Shown: positions 1-6,227, counted from the first letter of the stretch. The stretch is 6,287 nucleotides of DNA from GCA-003244245 sp049673305 (GCA_049673305.1 JBATXM010000251.1:1-6287), one strand, 5' to 3'. The notes: generated by a model not told the origin, from the sequence alone. Translations and numbers: made by a program.

Positions 1-171
1 ACCGTCAACGACTCAGAAAAAACGAGATACGGTCAGATGCCACAAGATCACCCAGATGAGCCAGAACCCCTGGTCCAGGACGCGAGGCAAACCCCAAGCC
101 CCAACGAACCCAAGGGTTGTTTCTTAGAAACGGACCAGTCGAAAGACCGGCACCGCGCCTCGGCCCGACCT
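1..171. other. Left flank with no recognisable gene
   Basis: An open frame starts at the ATG at 37 and runs into the transposase remnant downstream. Its first 45 or so residues are rich in Pro, Asp, Glu and Arg and match nothing I recognise. IS6-type transposases would have a helix-turn-helix N-terminal region here, so this stretch is either badly decayed transposase or unrelated DNA joined to it. I found no convincing promoter, ribosome binding site or terminal inverted repeat. Confidence 0.4.
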
Positions 172-525
172 CACCGCCAGTGGTGTCGCAAGTTCGGCCA
201 GGCGTATGCCAACGGGCTGCGTCGGCGTGGGGCTCGTCCCGGGGATAAATGGCACCTTAGACGAGGTATTTATCAAGATCGATGGAAAGACCACTACCTG
301 TGGCGGGCGGTCGACCCAGACGGCGCCGTGCTGGACATCCTGGTCACCTCCCACCGTGACGCGAAGGCCGCCACCAGGTTCTTCCGCAAGCTGCTGAGGG
401 GGTTGCGGTCCGTGCCGCGAGTACTGGTCACCGACAAACTGGCCAGCTACGGCGTGGCCCACCGACGACTGATACCCAGCGTGGAACACCGCCGATCCAA
501 GTGCTTGAACAACCGGGCGGAGAAC
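172..525 (+). pseudogene. IS6-like DDE transposase remnant, frameshifted and truncated
   Basis: The middle of an IS6-type DDE transposase, which would cut and rejoin IS ends in the cytoplasm. The open frame 37-594 (185 codons) contains RQWCRKFGQAYAN, then RPGDKWHL, HYLWRAVDPDGAVLDILV, FFRKLLRGL, VLVTDKLASYGVAHR and NNRAEN, in the family's usual order. Between about 255 and 292 the family sequence (LDEVFIKIDGK) lies one frame over, so this frame reads RRGIYQDRW and lacks the first catalytic Asp. An extra A near 258-260 followed by a lost base near 290 explains this. The second Asp (VTDK) and the Glu (NRAEN) remain. After NRAEN the expected basic C-terminus is gone and an unrelated tail follows to the stop at 594. 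It is too short and too damaged to be active. Family assignment is from motif recognition. Confidence 0.8.
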
Positions 526-630
526 GTGCGACATGAGGTCGCACGAAACGAGTGGATTACGCTGACAGGAGGTCGATATAGGTCGGCTGCGTAACTCAGG
601 CAAGTGCTCAATGTCTGTCCCCGCCCTCGC
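526..630 (+). other. 5' flank (exon) of the outer group II intron
   Basis: The DNA between the broken transposase and the intron. In the frame used after the TGA at 563-565 it reads IGRLRNSGKCSMSVPALA up to the proposed splice site. Joined to the 17 bases after the intron it stays open (PTNPP). I see no start codon in that frame and do not recognise the protein. The exon is therefore either a fragment of a rearranged gene or non-coding. Confidence 0.3.
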
Positions 631-1197
631 GTGCGTCACGGGTAACTGTGGGGTGCGAAGCCGAGGGAAAAGCCCAAGAATCCCTGTCTTGTCCGGGGGT
701 CACAGGCAAGGGGAAGGGTGGATGGGTGAACGAGAGTGAACCCCTGATGAGGCTTCGTTACTCGGAGCTCCGGAAGACAGGAGAAGGACCGGAGTGCAGG
801 GCTGGTCGCGGAGGAGCGACAGCGACAGCTGATGCGTTTTCGTCGGCTGTGTGAGCACCGTTGCCCCGGAGTAAAGGGGGCACCCGAACCCACCCGTATC
901 TCGTTCGTGCGGAACATGGAAACCCCGTCGGGGTCCCGACGCTGTGTGCGGCGTCGGGTAGGCCGATCGTGAGAAAGGCGGAATCCCCTGGCGGGACAGG
1001 AAGGCCCAAGAAGCGAACGCCGGCAGCCGAAAGGCAACAGGAAACCGGGATGACAGGGCTGCGCCTCCTGCGGCCGTCCCGTATAACTGGCCGGATACAG
1101 GCGAATGCCTGACGCGAAAGCGAGCTGACGTGGGTCTGGTGAGCCTTTGATGAATCATGTGCGGAAACGCTGGCACCGAAGGGCAAGTTAGACACTG
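631..1197 (+). ncRNA. Outer intron ribozyme, domains I-III and start of IV
   Basis: This gene-free stretch is the structured RNA scaffold of the outer intron, which folds to position the exons for splicing. It is full of short GC hairpins, for example CCCGACGC at 935-942 with GCGTCGGG at 951-958 around an 8-base loop (a perfect 8-bp stem), and GCGGAAACGC near 1160. GCGTCA at 633-638 could pair with TGACGC at 1110-1115, but this would use bases normally involved in the epsilon contact. Several frames are open on both strands here because of GC content; none looks like a protein. Domain borders inside the region are not assigned. Confidence 0.7.
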
Positions 1198-1946
1198 ATG
1201 AGCGGACACGCATACGCGTTAGCGATGGCGGCCCTCGAGGTGAACGGACCGGAGGACGAGTCCTCGGACTGGGGCGCCATCCCCTGGCGCCACCACGAGA
1301 GCAACGTACGGCGGTTGAGGCAGAGAATCTTCAAGGCAACGCGGGAACAGGACTACAAGACAGTCCGGAATCTGCAAAGGATGATGCTGCGAAGCTGGTC
1401 GAACACGCTGGTCAGCGTGCGGCAGGTGACGCAGCGCAACGCTGGCCGCTACACGGCCGGGGTGGATGGACAACTCGCGTTGACCCCCCAGACCAGGATG
1501 AGATTGGCGGAGGAACTCCACCGCCACGCCCAGCCCTGGACACCTCGCCCCGTGAAGCGAGTGTACATACCGAAGGCCAACGGGAAATTACGCGGACTCG
1601 GAATCCCTGTTATCGCTGATCGTGCCCAGCAAGCCCGGGTACGAAACGCACTGGAACCCGAGTGGGAGGCCCGGTTCGAACCCCGGTCCTATGGGTTTAG
1701 ACCGGGCCGTTCCTGCCACGACGCCATAGCAGCGATCTTCACCACGCTGCGCGGCAGGAAAGCCAGGCGGTTATGGATTCTGGATGCCGACCTGGCTGGA
1801 GCATTCGACCACATCGACCACGACCAGCTACTCGCCACCATTGGATTATTTCCCGCCCGGGACATGATCCGGCGATGGCTGACAGCGGGCGTGATCGAGA
1901 AGGGACGCTTCGCTCCGACCGGAGAAGGCGCCCCACAAGGGGGCGT
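1198..1946 (+). pseudogene. Group II intron RT/maturase, N-terminal part (residues 1-250)
   Basis: The first 250 residues of an intron-encoded reverse transcriptase, which would copy the intron RNA during retrohoming and help it splice. An N-terminal RT-associated region (about 15-110, with RQVTQRNAGRYTAGVDG) leads into RT motifs: VKRVYIPKANGKLRGLGIP (119-137), FEPRSYGFRPGRSCHDA (160-176), and LDADLAGAFDHIDHD (195-209) with the first catalytic Asp at 198. It ends in GAPQGGV (244-250), where the serine-recombinase element begins. The frame runs on into the element to a stop at 2257-2259, which would give a 353-residue protein whose last 103 residues are antisense of the recombinase. YADD, maturase and HNH parts are cut off, so it cannot be an active RT. 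The start is the ATG at 1198; ATG 1225 is possible. No strong ribosome binding site is visible (GAAGGG lies farther upstream). Confidence 0.92.
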
Positions 1947-3594
1947 GAGTACGCCCCCAACGCACTTGGCAACTCGCCCGTTGGTCACCCTCGGTGTCGG
2001 TGGGGTCGCTGGTGGTGGTTCGTTCCCGGGTGGGGATGCGGTGTCTGATGGTGATCTTTTCGGGTCCGACGAGGACGTCTTTGACGAGCAGTCGCAGCAC
2101 GCGTTGGCGGTCTTGGGTGCTGGCGGTGTTGGTGTTGTCGCGGAGCTGGGCGAGGAAGCCTTCCAGGTCGGAGGCGAGTGTGAGGTAGCTCTGTTGGTCG
2201 GTGAGTTGGCTGTCGAGGGCGTCGATCTGTCCGCGCAGGTTGGCTTCGCGGGCGCGTAGGTCGGGTATGCGGGCGCGGAGTTCGTCGATGGTGATCAGTT
2301 GTTCTCCGAACGCTTCGATCATGCGGGTGATCGTGGTGGTGGCCTTGGCCAGCGCGAGCTCCAGTTGCGTGCGCTGGCGGATGACGGGGTCGGCGGTGCG
2401 GGCGGTCTGGAGGCGCTTGTCGATCTCGGTGTGGATCAGCCGTGGGTCGGTGAGCAGGCCGGTGATGTGGTCCCAGACGACCGCGTCGAGGTAGTCGGCG
2501 CGGACCGGTTTGTTGGCGCAGACCCGCCCGCCTTTGTAGCGGTAGTCATCGGATCCCAGGCACCGGTAGTAGGAGATCTTTTTGTTGGTGGTGCGGGTCG
2601 AGGTGCGGTAGTAGCCGTACCCGCAGGCAGCGCAGGCGGTCAGGCCCTGGAGCAGGGACGGGGTTTTGCTGTTGCGGGAGGCGAAGCGTTTGTTGTCGGC
2701 CAGCCGGGCCGCGACCCGCTCGAACGTCTCGGCCGAGACGATGGCCGGCACGGCGATCTCGACCCAGTCCTCGCGGGGCCGGTCAACGGTCTTGGACGCC
2801 CGTGGCGTGCTGCGCCCCTCGAGCCGTGCTCTGCGGTTGAGTCCTGGTGATTCGTTGATCACCATGGTCTTGCCGAACACCGCCCGCCCGGCGTAGGCGG
2901 GATTGCGCAGCATGCCCCAGATCACGGAGCGGTCCCAGTGGGACTTGCCGGTGCGAGTAGAGGTGCCGGAGTCGGTGAGCCAGCGGGCCAGCTGCGCGAT
3001 GCAGGCACCGTCATCGGCATAGCGGCGGAACAGCTCGGCGACCAGGACCGCTTCGTGGTCGACGATCTCGTAGCAGGCCCCGGCGTGGTCATTTTTGCGG
3101 ATATAGCGGTAGCCGAAAGGGGCGCCGGAGAGCACGCTGACCGATCCGGTCTTGGCGCGGTGGGCCTTGCCACGGCGATAGCGCTCCAGGATCTGCGCCT
3201 TCTCATACTCGGCGAACATGCCCTGAAACTGCACCATCAGCTGGTCTTCGGGGCTGTCACCGCGCGGGCCTTTGACGAACTCCACCCGGGTACCGGCGCG
3301 GGCGAACTCCTCGATCAGCAAGGCCTGGTAGGCGAATTTACGGGTCAGTCGATCAGGCGAGTAGCACAACACCACATCCACACCGACCCCGGCGACCACG
3401 TCCCGCAGCCGTTCCAGGGCCGGGCGCACCAGTGTGGCTCCGGAGTGCCCCTCGTCTTCAAACACCCACTCCTCAGGCAGCTCAACCCCCAGCTGCTGCG
3501 CGTGGGCGCGCAGCGCCGCGGTCTGCGACGCGATCGTCTCGTCTTTCTTTTGCCGGGCTGAGGACACCCGGGCATAGATCGCCGCGCTCGTCAT
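1846..3594 (-). CDS. Large serine recombinase (integrase/excisionase type)
   Basis: A site-specific recombinase that would cut both attachment sites through a phosphoserine link and exchange strands. As integrated it has 582 residues from the ATG at 3594, preceded by AGGAAGG seven bases upstream; a longer frame opens at 3705 but has no comparable site. Resolvase catalytic domain: YARVSS with Ser11 the likely nucleophile, and DRLTR with Arg82 and Arg85. Recombinase DNA-binding domain: about 155-300 (PFGYRYI, ARWLTDSG, MLRNPAYAG). Zinc ribbon: Cys321, Cys324, Cys345, Cys359. Coiled coil: about 405-470. The element ends at codon 549/550, so the last 33 residues (APLWGAF onward) are encoded by the antisense strand of the interrupted RT gene. 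In a circle the tail would be different, giving 573 residues. Fold and family are certain; the target preference is inferred. Confidence 0.93.
   Translation of the reverse strand: MTSAAIYARVSSARQKKDETIASQTAALRAHAQQLGVELPEEWVFEDEGHSGATLVRPALERLRDVVAGVGVDVVLCYSPDRLTRKFAYQALLIEEFARAGTRVEFVKGPRGDSPEDQLMVQFQGMFAEYEKAQILERYRRGKAHRAKTGSVSVLSGAPFGYRYIRKNDHAGACYEIVDHEAVLVAELFRRYADDGACIAQLARWLTDSGTSTRTGKSHWDRSVIWGMLRNPAYAGRAVFGKTMVINESPGLNRRARLEGRSTPRASKTVDRPREDWVEIAVPAIVSAETFERVAARLADNKRFASRNSKTPSLLQGLTACAACGYGYYRTSTRTTNKKISYYRCLGSDDYRYKGGRVCANKPVRADYLDAVVWDHITGLLTDPRLIHTEIDKRLQTARTADPVIRQRTQLELALAKATTTITRMIEAFGEQLITIDELRARIPDLRAREANLRGQIDALDSQLTDQQSYLTLASDLEGFLAQLRDNTNTASTQDRQRVLRLLVKDVLVGPEKITIRHRIPTRERTTTSDPTDTEGDQRASCQVRWGRTHAPLWGAFSGRSEASLLDHARCQPSPDHVPGGK
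1939..1964. repeat. attL: GGGGGCGT core plus left arm of the element
   Basis: The left junction of the serine-recombinase element. Core GGGGGCGT (1939-1946) is shared with 4451-4458 at the right end. It is followed by GAGT (1947-1950) and the arm ACGCCCCCAACGCA (1951-1964), the exact reverse complement of 4445-4458. Going inward, 7 of the next 11 bases also match the right arm. Left of the core the sequence is RT gene, codons for A-P-Q-G-G-V. Confidence 0.85.
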
Positions 3595-3727
3595 CAGTGG
3601 GCCTTCCTTTCTGATCGGCCCGGATCCGGGCCCGTCGCTGAGGTACGAGAATGGCGTAGGCCACCGACAAATCCGTGGCCGCGTGGCGATCGAAGACACA
3701 CGCACCCGCCACCGCCCGGTCGCTCAC
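3482..3727 (-). CDS. Small 81-aa protein of unknown function, overlapping the recombinase
   Basis: A short frame starting at GTG 3727, whose GTGA overlaps the TGA stop of the HTH/ribbon-helix-helix gene by four bases, a common sign of translational coupling. The first part (DRHAATDLSVAYAILVPQRRARIRADQ, about residues 13-39) reads like a real protein, with a helical, basic segment. The last 38 codons or so overlap the start of the recombinase in another frame and are Arg/Asp-rich. I do not recognise a family. It fills what would otherwise be a 129-bp gap in the operon. It could be a DNA-binding accessory such as a directionality factor, but nothing in the sequence shows that. It could also be a chance frame. 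Confidence 0.45.
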   Translation of the reverse strand: MSDRAVAGACVFDRHAATDLSVAYAILVPQRRARIRADQKGRPTDDERGDLCPGVLSPAKERRDDRVADRGAARPRAAAGG

Positions 3728-4071
3728 CTGGACCGACGCCCTCTACGGCTGCTCCGGGTGACAAACTCAGTCAGCGCGCGGGTGACCACGGCGGAGATCG
3801 TGCTTCCACTGTCGCGGGCGTGCGCGCGCACCCGTTCGGCCAGCGCCGCGGGCAGCTTGACGGTGAACACCACGCTGGGCTCGGGCACCGGTACCCGCCC
3901 ACCCACCACGGCCCGCTCCACATACCGGCGGGCTTGACGCTGCGAGACACCCAACCGGCCAGCCAGCACCCGGGCCGCCTCGGCCACCGGCACCCCAGCC
4001 TCCACCAGCAGTACCGCCGCGTTGATGCGCGTCGCGTACTCGACGGCATCCACCCGGCGATCACCAGCCAT
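3724..4071 (-). CDS. HTH plus ribbon-helix-helix DNA-binding protein
   Basis: A 115-residue likely transcriptional regulator or recombination accessory protein. Residues about 27-52 (VPVAEAARVLAGRLGVSQRQARRYVERA) look like a helix-turn-helix. Residues about 66-105 (VVFTVKLPAALAERVRAHA, then STISAVVTRALTEFV) fit a ribbon-helix-helix fold: one beta strand with alternating residues, then two helices, the usual dimeric DNA-binding unit. The tail is Arg/Ser-rich. It starts at ATG 4071 directly after an AT-rich stretch. Its stop overlaps the GTG of the next ORF, and the recombinase follows, so the three probably share a transcript. Autoregulation is plausible because repeat sites lie just upstream, but this is inference. 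Confidence 0.8.
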   Translation of the reverse strand: MAGDRRVDAVEYATRINAAVLLVEAGVPVAEAARVLAGRLGVSQRQARRYVERAVVGGRVPVPEPSVVFTVKLPAALAERVRAHARDSGSTISAVVTRALTEFVTRSSRRGRRSR

Positions 4072-4117
4072 GCCATAAATATACTATCTAATATGTCACA
4101 CACTGGGAATGACACAC
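4072..4117 (-). promoter_or_regulatory. Putative promoter/operator of the element operon
   Basis: An AT-rich island (about 4073-4095) in otherwise GC-rich DNA, just before the regulator start on the minus strand. On that strand a weak -35 (TTCCCA) and -10 (TAGTAT) lie 17 bases apart, each matching the consensus at 4 of 6 positions. Further upstream are two near-identical direct repeats on the plus strand, TGTCACAC (4094-4101) and TGACACAC (4110-4117), spaced 16 bases centre to centre. They also contain an inverted TGTCA/TGACA pair. Repeats of this kind are typical operator sites for ribbon-helix-helix proteins. Confidence 0.4.
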
Positions 4118-4139
4118 CCACCCCGGCCAGCAGGTTTGC

Positions 4140-4388
4140 TCACCGCACCGACCCCATCTCACGAGCCCGCACGATCCACGACGCGATGCTCAGCACCATC
4201 GCCGCGTCCCACCCGGCCAGCCAGACCACCATGCGCTGATCCCAGGCACCCAACTCCACGCCCGCCAGCACCTTGGCCAGGATCCGCGCCCGCTCGACAG
4301 CCGACACGAACCCCAGCGGCGCAACCTCCACCGGCCCACCCAAAACCAGCGACGACACCCTGGACTTCCGCGACCGCGCGGCTATCAC
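4140..4388 (-). CDS. Small 82-aa protein of unknown function
   Basis: A frame from GTG 4388 with GGAG eight bases upstream, ending at 4140. The core reads FVSAVERARILAKVLAGVELGAWDQRM then VWLAGWDAAMVLSIASWIVRARE: an amphipathic N-terminal helix, an invariant-looking WLAGWD stretch, and a C-terminal helix. It resembles small conserved actinobacterial proteins I have seen near phage or plasmid genes, but I cannot name a family. Codon third positions are strongly G/C, as in the neighbours. As integrated it lies first in the minus-strand operon, 68 bp before the regulator. In a circle the recombinase stop would overlap its start by four bases, which supports it as a real gene. Confidence 0.65.
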   Translation of the reverse strand: MIAARSRKSRVSSLVLGGPVEVAPLGFVSAVERARILAKVLAGVELGAWDQRMVVWLAGWDAAMVLSIASWIVRAREMGSVR

Positions 4389-4444
4389 CGACCACGCTCC
4401 ACACGCCGGTAACCCAGCGTCACCTCAAAACAGAAGCTGCCCAC

Positions 4445-4466
4445 TGCGTTGGGGGCGTAATCTCCC
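4445..4466. repeat. attR: right arm and GGGGGCGT core
   Basis: The right junction of the element. Arm TGCGTTGGGGGCGT (4445-4458) is the exact reverse complement of 1951-1964 and includes the core GGGGGCGT (4451-4458). The RT gene resumes at once with AATCTCCC (codons I-S-P). The core is identical to 1939-1946, so the crossover lies somewhere within it. Confidence 0.85.
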
Positions 4467-5512
4467 CGCTGCTCATGAACGTGGCCCTCCACGGAATGGA
4501 GCTGGCCGCCGGGGTTCGATACCGACGGCGCGGTGACAGCGCCGTGGAAACGGAACCCGCATCCCCGGCTCTGGTGAGATACGCTGATGATTATGTGGCG
4601 CTATGCCACAGCCGGGAGCACGCCGAACGCATCGAACAACAACTGAGCACATGGCTTGCGCAACGAGGACTTGCCCATAACACGGACAAGACCACCATCA
4701 CGCCCGCCACCACCGGGTTTGACTTTCTCGGCTGTAACATTCGACGCTATCCCTGCGGCAAACTTCTCATCAAGCCAAGCAAGACCGCCGTCACACGGAT
4801 CAGGAGAAGGCTCGCCGAGGAAATGCGGTCCCTGCGCGGGGCCGCTCCCGCCGTGATCATCGGACGCTTAAACCCGATCATCACGGGATGGGCCGCCTAC
4901 TACCGGGGTGTGGTCTCCACCCAGACGTTCCACACCCTGGATCACTATCTCTGGCGGCTCACCTACCGGTGGGCCCTACGCAGACACCCGAACAAGCCAC
5001 GGAAGTGGGTGACAGCCCGCTACTTCGGCCCCTTCCACCCCTTCCGTCAGGACAAGTGGGTGTTCGGTGACCGCACCAGCGGCGCCTACCTGCGCAGATT
5101 CTCCTGGACCAAGATCCTCCGACACCAGATGGTCACCGGCACGGCCTCACCCGACAACCCTGCCCTGACCCACTACTGGGCCACGCGGCGCCGCAAACAG
5201 CCACCCCCACCGCTGGACCGCTCCACCCTGCGTCTGCTCAAGGCACAGGACGGTCGCTGTCCCAGCTGCGGGGACTACCTGCTGCACGCCGACCAGCAGC
5301 CACAATCCCCCCACGAATGGGAACAATGGCTGCGCGCCACCCGCAAGGCCATCACCAAACAATGGATCGGCTACACGGAGCAACGTGGCACCCCGGACAC
5401 CAACGGCAACTGGCTCCAGCTTGTGCACGCACACTGCCAACGGCGGTCACCGCCCACGGCACCACCCCAGCACCTCACACAGATCACCCGCACGCCCTCG
5501 GGGCTTGCTTGA
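4457..5512 (+). pseudogene. Group II intron RT/maturase, C-terminal part (residues 250-600)
   Basis: The rest of the RT interrupted at residue 250. It opens with V-ISPLLMNVALHGME, then carries the catalytic YADD (4580-4591, residues 291-294), a maturase/thumb region (about 365-445, with LNPIITGWAAYYRG and FHTLDHYLWRLTYRW) and a C-terminal HNH-type endonuclease region. The latter has CPSCG (Cys517, Cys520) and LVHAHC (His573, His575, Cys576), with HADQQPQSPHEWEQWLR between. The maturase part would bind the intron RNA; the HNH part would nick the target strand. The open frame extends upstream into the element to an ATG at 4109, but those 116 codons are antisense of the 82-aa ORF and not homologous. 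Without residues 1-249 it lacks the first catalytic Asp. The stop codon overlaps the first bases of domain V. Confidence 0.9.
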
Positions 5513-5543
5513 GCCGTGTGCGGCGACGAGTCGCATGCACGGT
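5511..5543 (+). ncRNA. Outer intron domain V, 5' 33 nt (interrupted)
   Basis: Domain V is the catalytic heart of the ribozyme. GAGCCGTG (5511-5518) includes the AGC triad, followed by TGCGGC, loop GACGA, GTCGCA, a TG bulge and CACGGT. The basal helix lacks its last two bases, which are found as TC at 6228-6229, after the inner intron. Joined, the sequence makes GAGCCGTG/CACGGTTC, an 8-bp helix with one G-U pair, plus the canonical two-base bulge and a 6-bp upper stem. The 5-base loop is unusual, since most have a GNRA tetraloop. Confidence 0.8.
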
Positions 5544-5818
5544 GTGCGCCGTGAGGCGCTTCGTTGTATCCCCGGTGCAGCCGGGAGGAACTCGGAGGGA
5601 GGTTCTTGGATCACCTGACTTACCCAGAGGCGAAAGCCCGATGGGGACCAGAGCATGTCAGGGACGCGGTGGCCGTCTGGAGGCATCCAGGGCGGGGTAC
5701 CGCAAGATCCGCACGATATGGCTAAAGCTGGATTGCCTAAAGCCTAATCCCCAACGATGAAAGTGCGCATCCGCCGGAATGATGCCTGTAACCGGTGGCG
5801 CGCCATGCTCGGGCATGA

Positions 5819-5824
5819 ACCGTG
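5819..5824 (+). other. EBS1 of the inner intron
   Basis: ACCGTG follows the small hairpin CATGC-tcgg-GCATG (5804-5817) in domain I. It is the exact reverse complement of CACGGT (5538-5543), the six bases before the inner intron, so it fits the exon-binding site that pairs with IBS1 for 5' splice-site choice and target recognition. A possible EBS2 is GTGCG at 5763-5767, pairing with CGCAT at 5532-5536 including one G-U pair; this is weak. Confidence 0.7.
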
Positions 5825-6133
5825 AGACCGGGCAACCTCCGTGGCGCGCGGTGTCCTCCAGCGAGGAGGGTGAAGGGGATGAGTGGGCGGCCTACGTCGT
5901 GCTCGATACGTACAGCGAAGACGTACCGCGGGATCACCTACAGGGCGCGAGCCCCAGAGTGAGGAGTGCCCATGGTAGCCGCCGGAGTCACGACCGGCCA
6001 TGAAATCCGGGAAAGCCGGAATAAGGGCGAAGGGGCACAGGTGATCACGATGATCAGGCGGGGAGGGCTGCGTAATGCAGGATACTGAAACCGTCCTGAG
6101 CGTCATTCGGGACCACCCGAAACGATCACTGGA

Positions 6134-6167
6134 GAGCCCGTTACGGGGAAACTCGTTCGGCGGGTTC
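6134..6167 (+). ncRNA. Inner intron domain V (34 nt, intact)
   Basis: GAGCCCG (6134-6140) pairs with CGGGTTC (6161-6167), and ACGGG pairs with CTCGT around a GAAA tetraloop. The AGC triad is at 6135-6137. The length of exactly 34 nt and the GAAA loop match canonical domain V. This is the clearest single ribozyme signature in the window. Confidence 0.9.
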
Positions 6168-6170
6168 GGG

Positions 6171-6227
6171 AAGGGGCCGACGGAAAAGGACCCGTATTGC
6201 GGGCACCTCACCGGCGGCCTACTTCAC
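6171..6227 (+). ncRNA. Inner intron domain VI and 3' splice site
   Basis: A basal stem GGCCG (6175-6179) with CGGCC (6215-6219) is followed by TACTTCAC. A6221 lies seven bases from the 3' end and is the likely branch-point adenosine. The intron ends in AC, fitting the AY consensus. Confidence 0.75.

Larger units (their letters stand above)
1947..4458 (-). mobile_element. Serine-recombinase element inserted in the intron RT gene
   Basis: A compact 2512-bp element that probably excises as a circle and integrates by serine recombination. It is bounded by a shared 8-bp core and 14-bp perfect inverted arms. Deleting 1947-4458 rejoins GGC-GTA-ATC-TCC and restores the RT frame with 600 codons, no loss or gain, so the borders are sound to within the 8-bp core. 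It carries four minus-strand frames in order: 82-aa ORF, HTH/ribbon-helix-helix regulator, 81-aa ORF, large serine recombinase. I see no cargo, replication or transfer gene. It is far too small for a phage or conjugative element, and its large coiled-coil recombinase is unlike the short one of IS607-type elements. Confidence 0.9.
5544..6227 (+). mobile_element. Inner ORF-less group II intron nested in domain V
   Basis: A 684-bp group II intron with no protein gene. It starts GTGCGCC right after CACGGT of the outer domain V and ends CCTACTTCAC right before TC. It has its own full domain V (6134-6167) and domain VI, and ACCGTG at 5819-5824 complements the CACGGT just upstream of its 5' end, as EBS1 to IBS1. 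Having no RT, it would depend on one supplied in trans. The gene-free space 5544-6227 is explained by this RNA; the short frames on both strands show no protein features. Confidence 0.85.

Noticed and set aside
636..1213. Overlapping minus-strand frames of 133-169 codons
   Set aside because: They lie opposite the structured intron RNA, and low-complexity Ser/Pro/Arg content fits chance open frames in GC-rich DNA.
1198..2259. 353-codon open frame as a complete RT
   Set aside because: Residues after 250 are antisense of the recombinase. The homologous RT sequence resumes at 4457.
2299..3561. Long plus-strand frames opposite the recombinase
   Set aside because: They are shadows caused by high third-position GC in the recombinase. 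They are Gly/Val/Arg-rich with no domain I recognise.
3595..3705. Upstream start of the recombinase at 3705
   Set aside because: The added 37 residues do not fit the family, which starts a few residues before YARVSS. The ATG at 3594 has a good ribosome binding site.
4109..4456. Plus-strand frame from ATG 4109 as the N-terminus of a 467-residue RT
   Set aside because: The Pro/Arg/Thr-rich stretch shows no RT features and is antisense of the 82-aa ORF inside the element.
1947..4458. Intein in the RT
   Set aside because: The insert's genes are on the opposite strand, the plus frame has stops, and there are no splicing-domain motifs.
1198..5512. Diversity-generating retroelement
   Set aside because: No template/variable repeat pair or target protein is present. 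Maturase, HNH and domain V-VI features identify a group II intron.
5744..6211. 155-codon minus-strand frame
   Set aside because: It lies across the inner intron's ribozyme, including its domain V, with no protein features.
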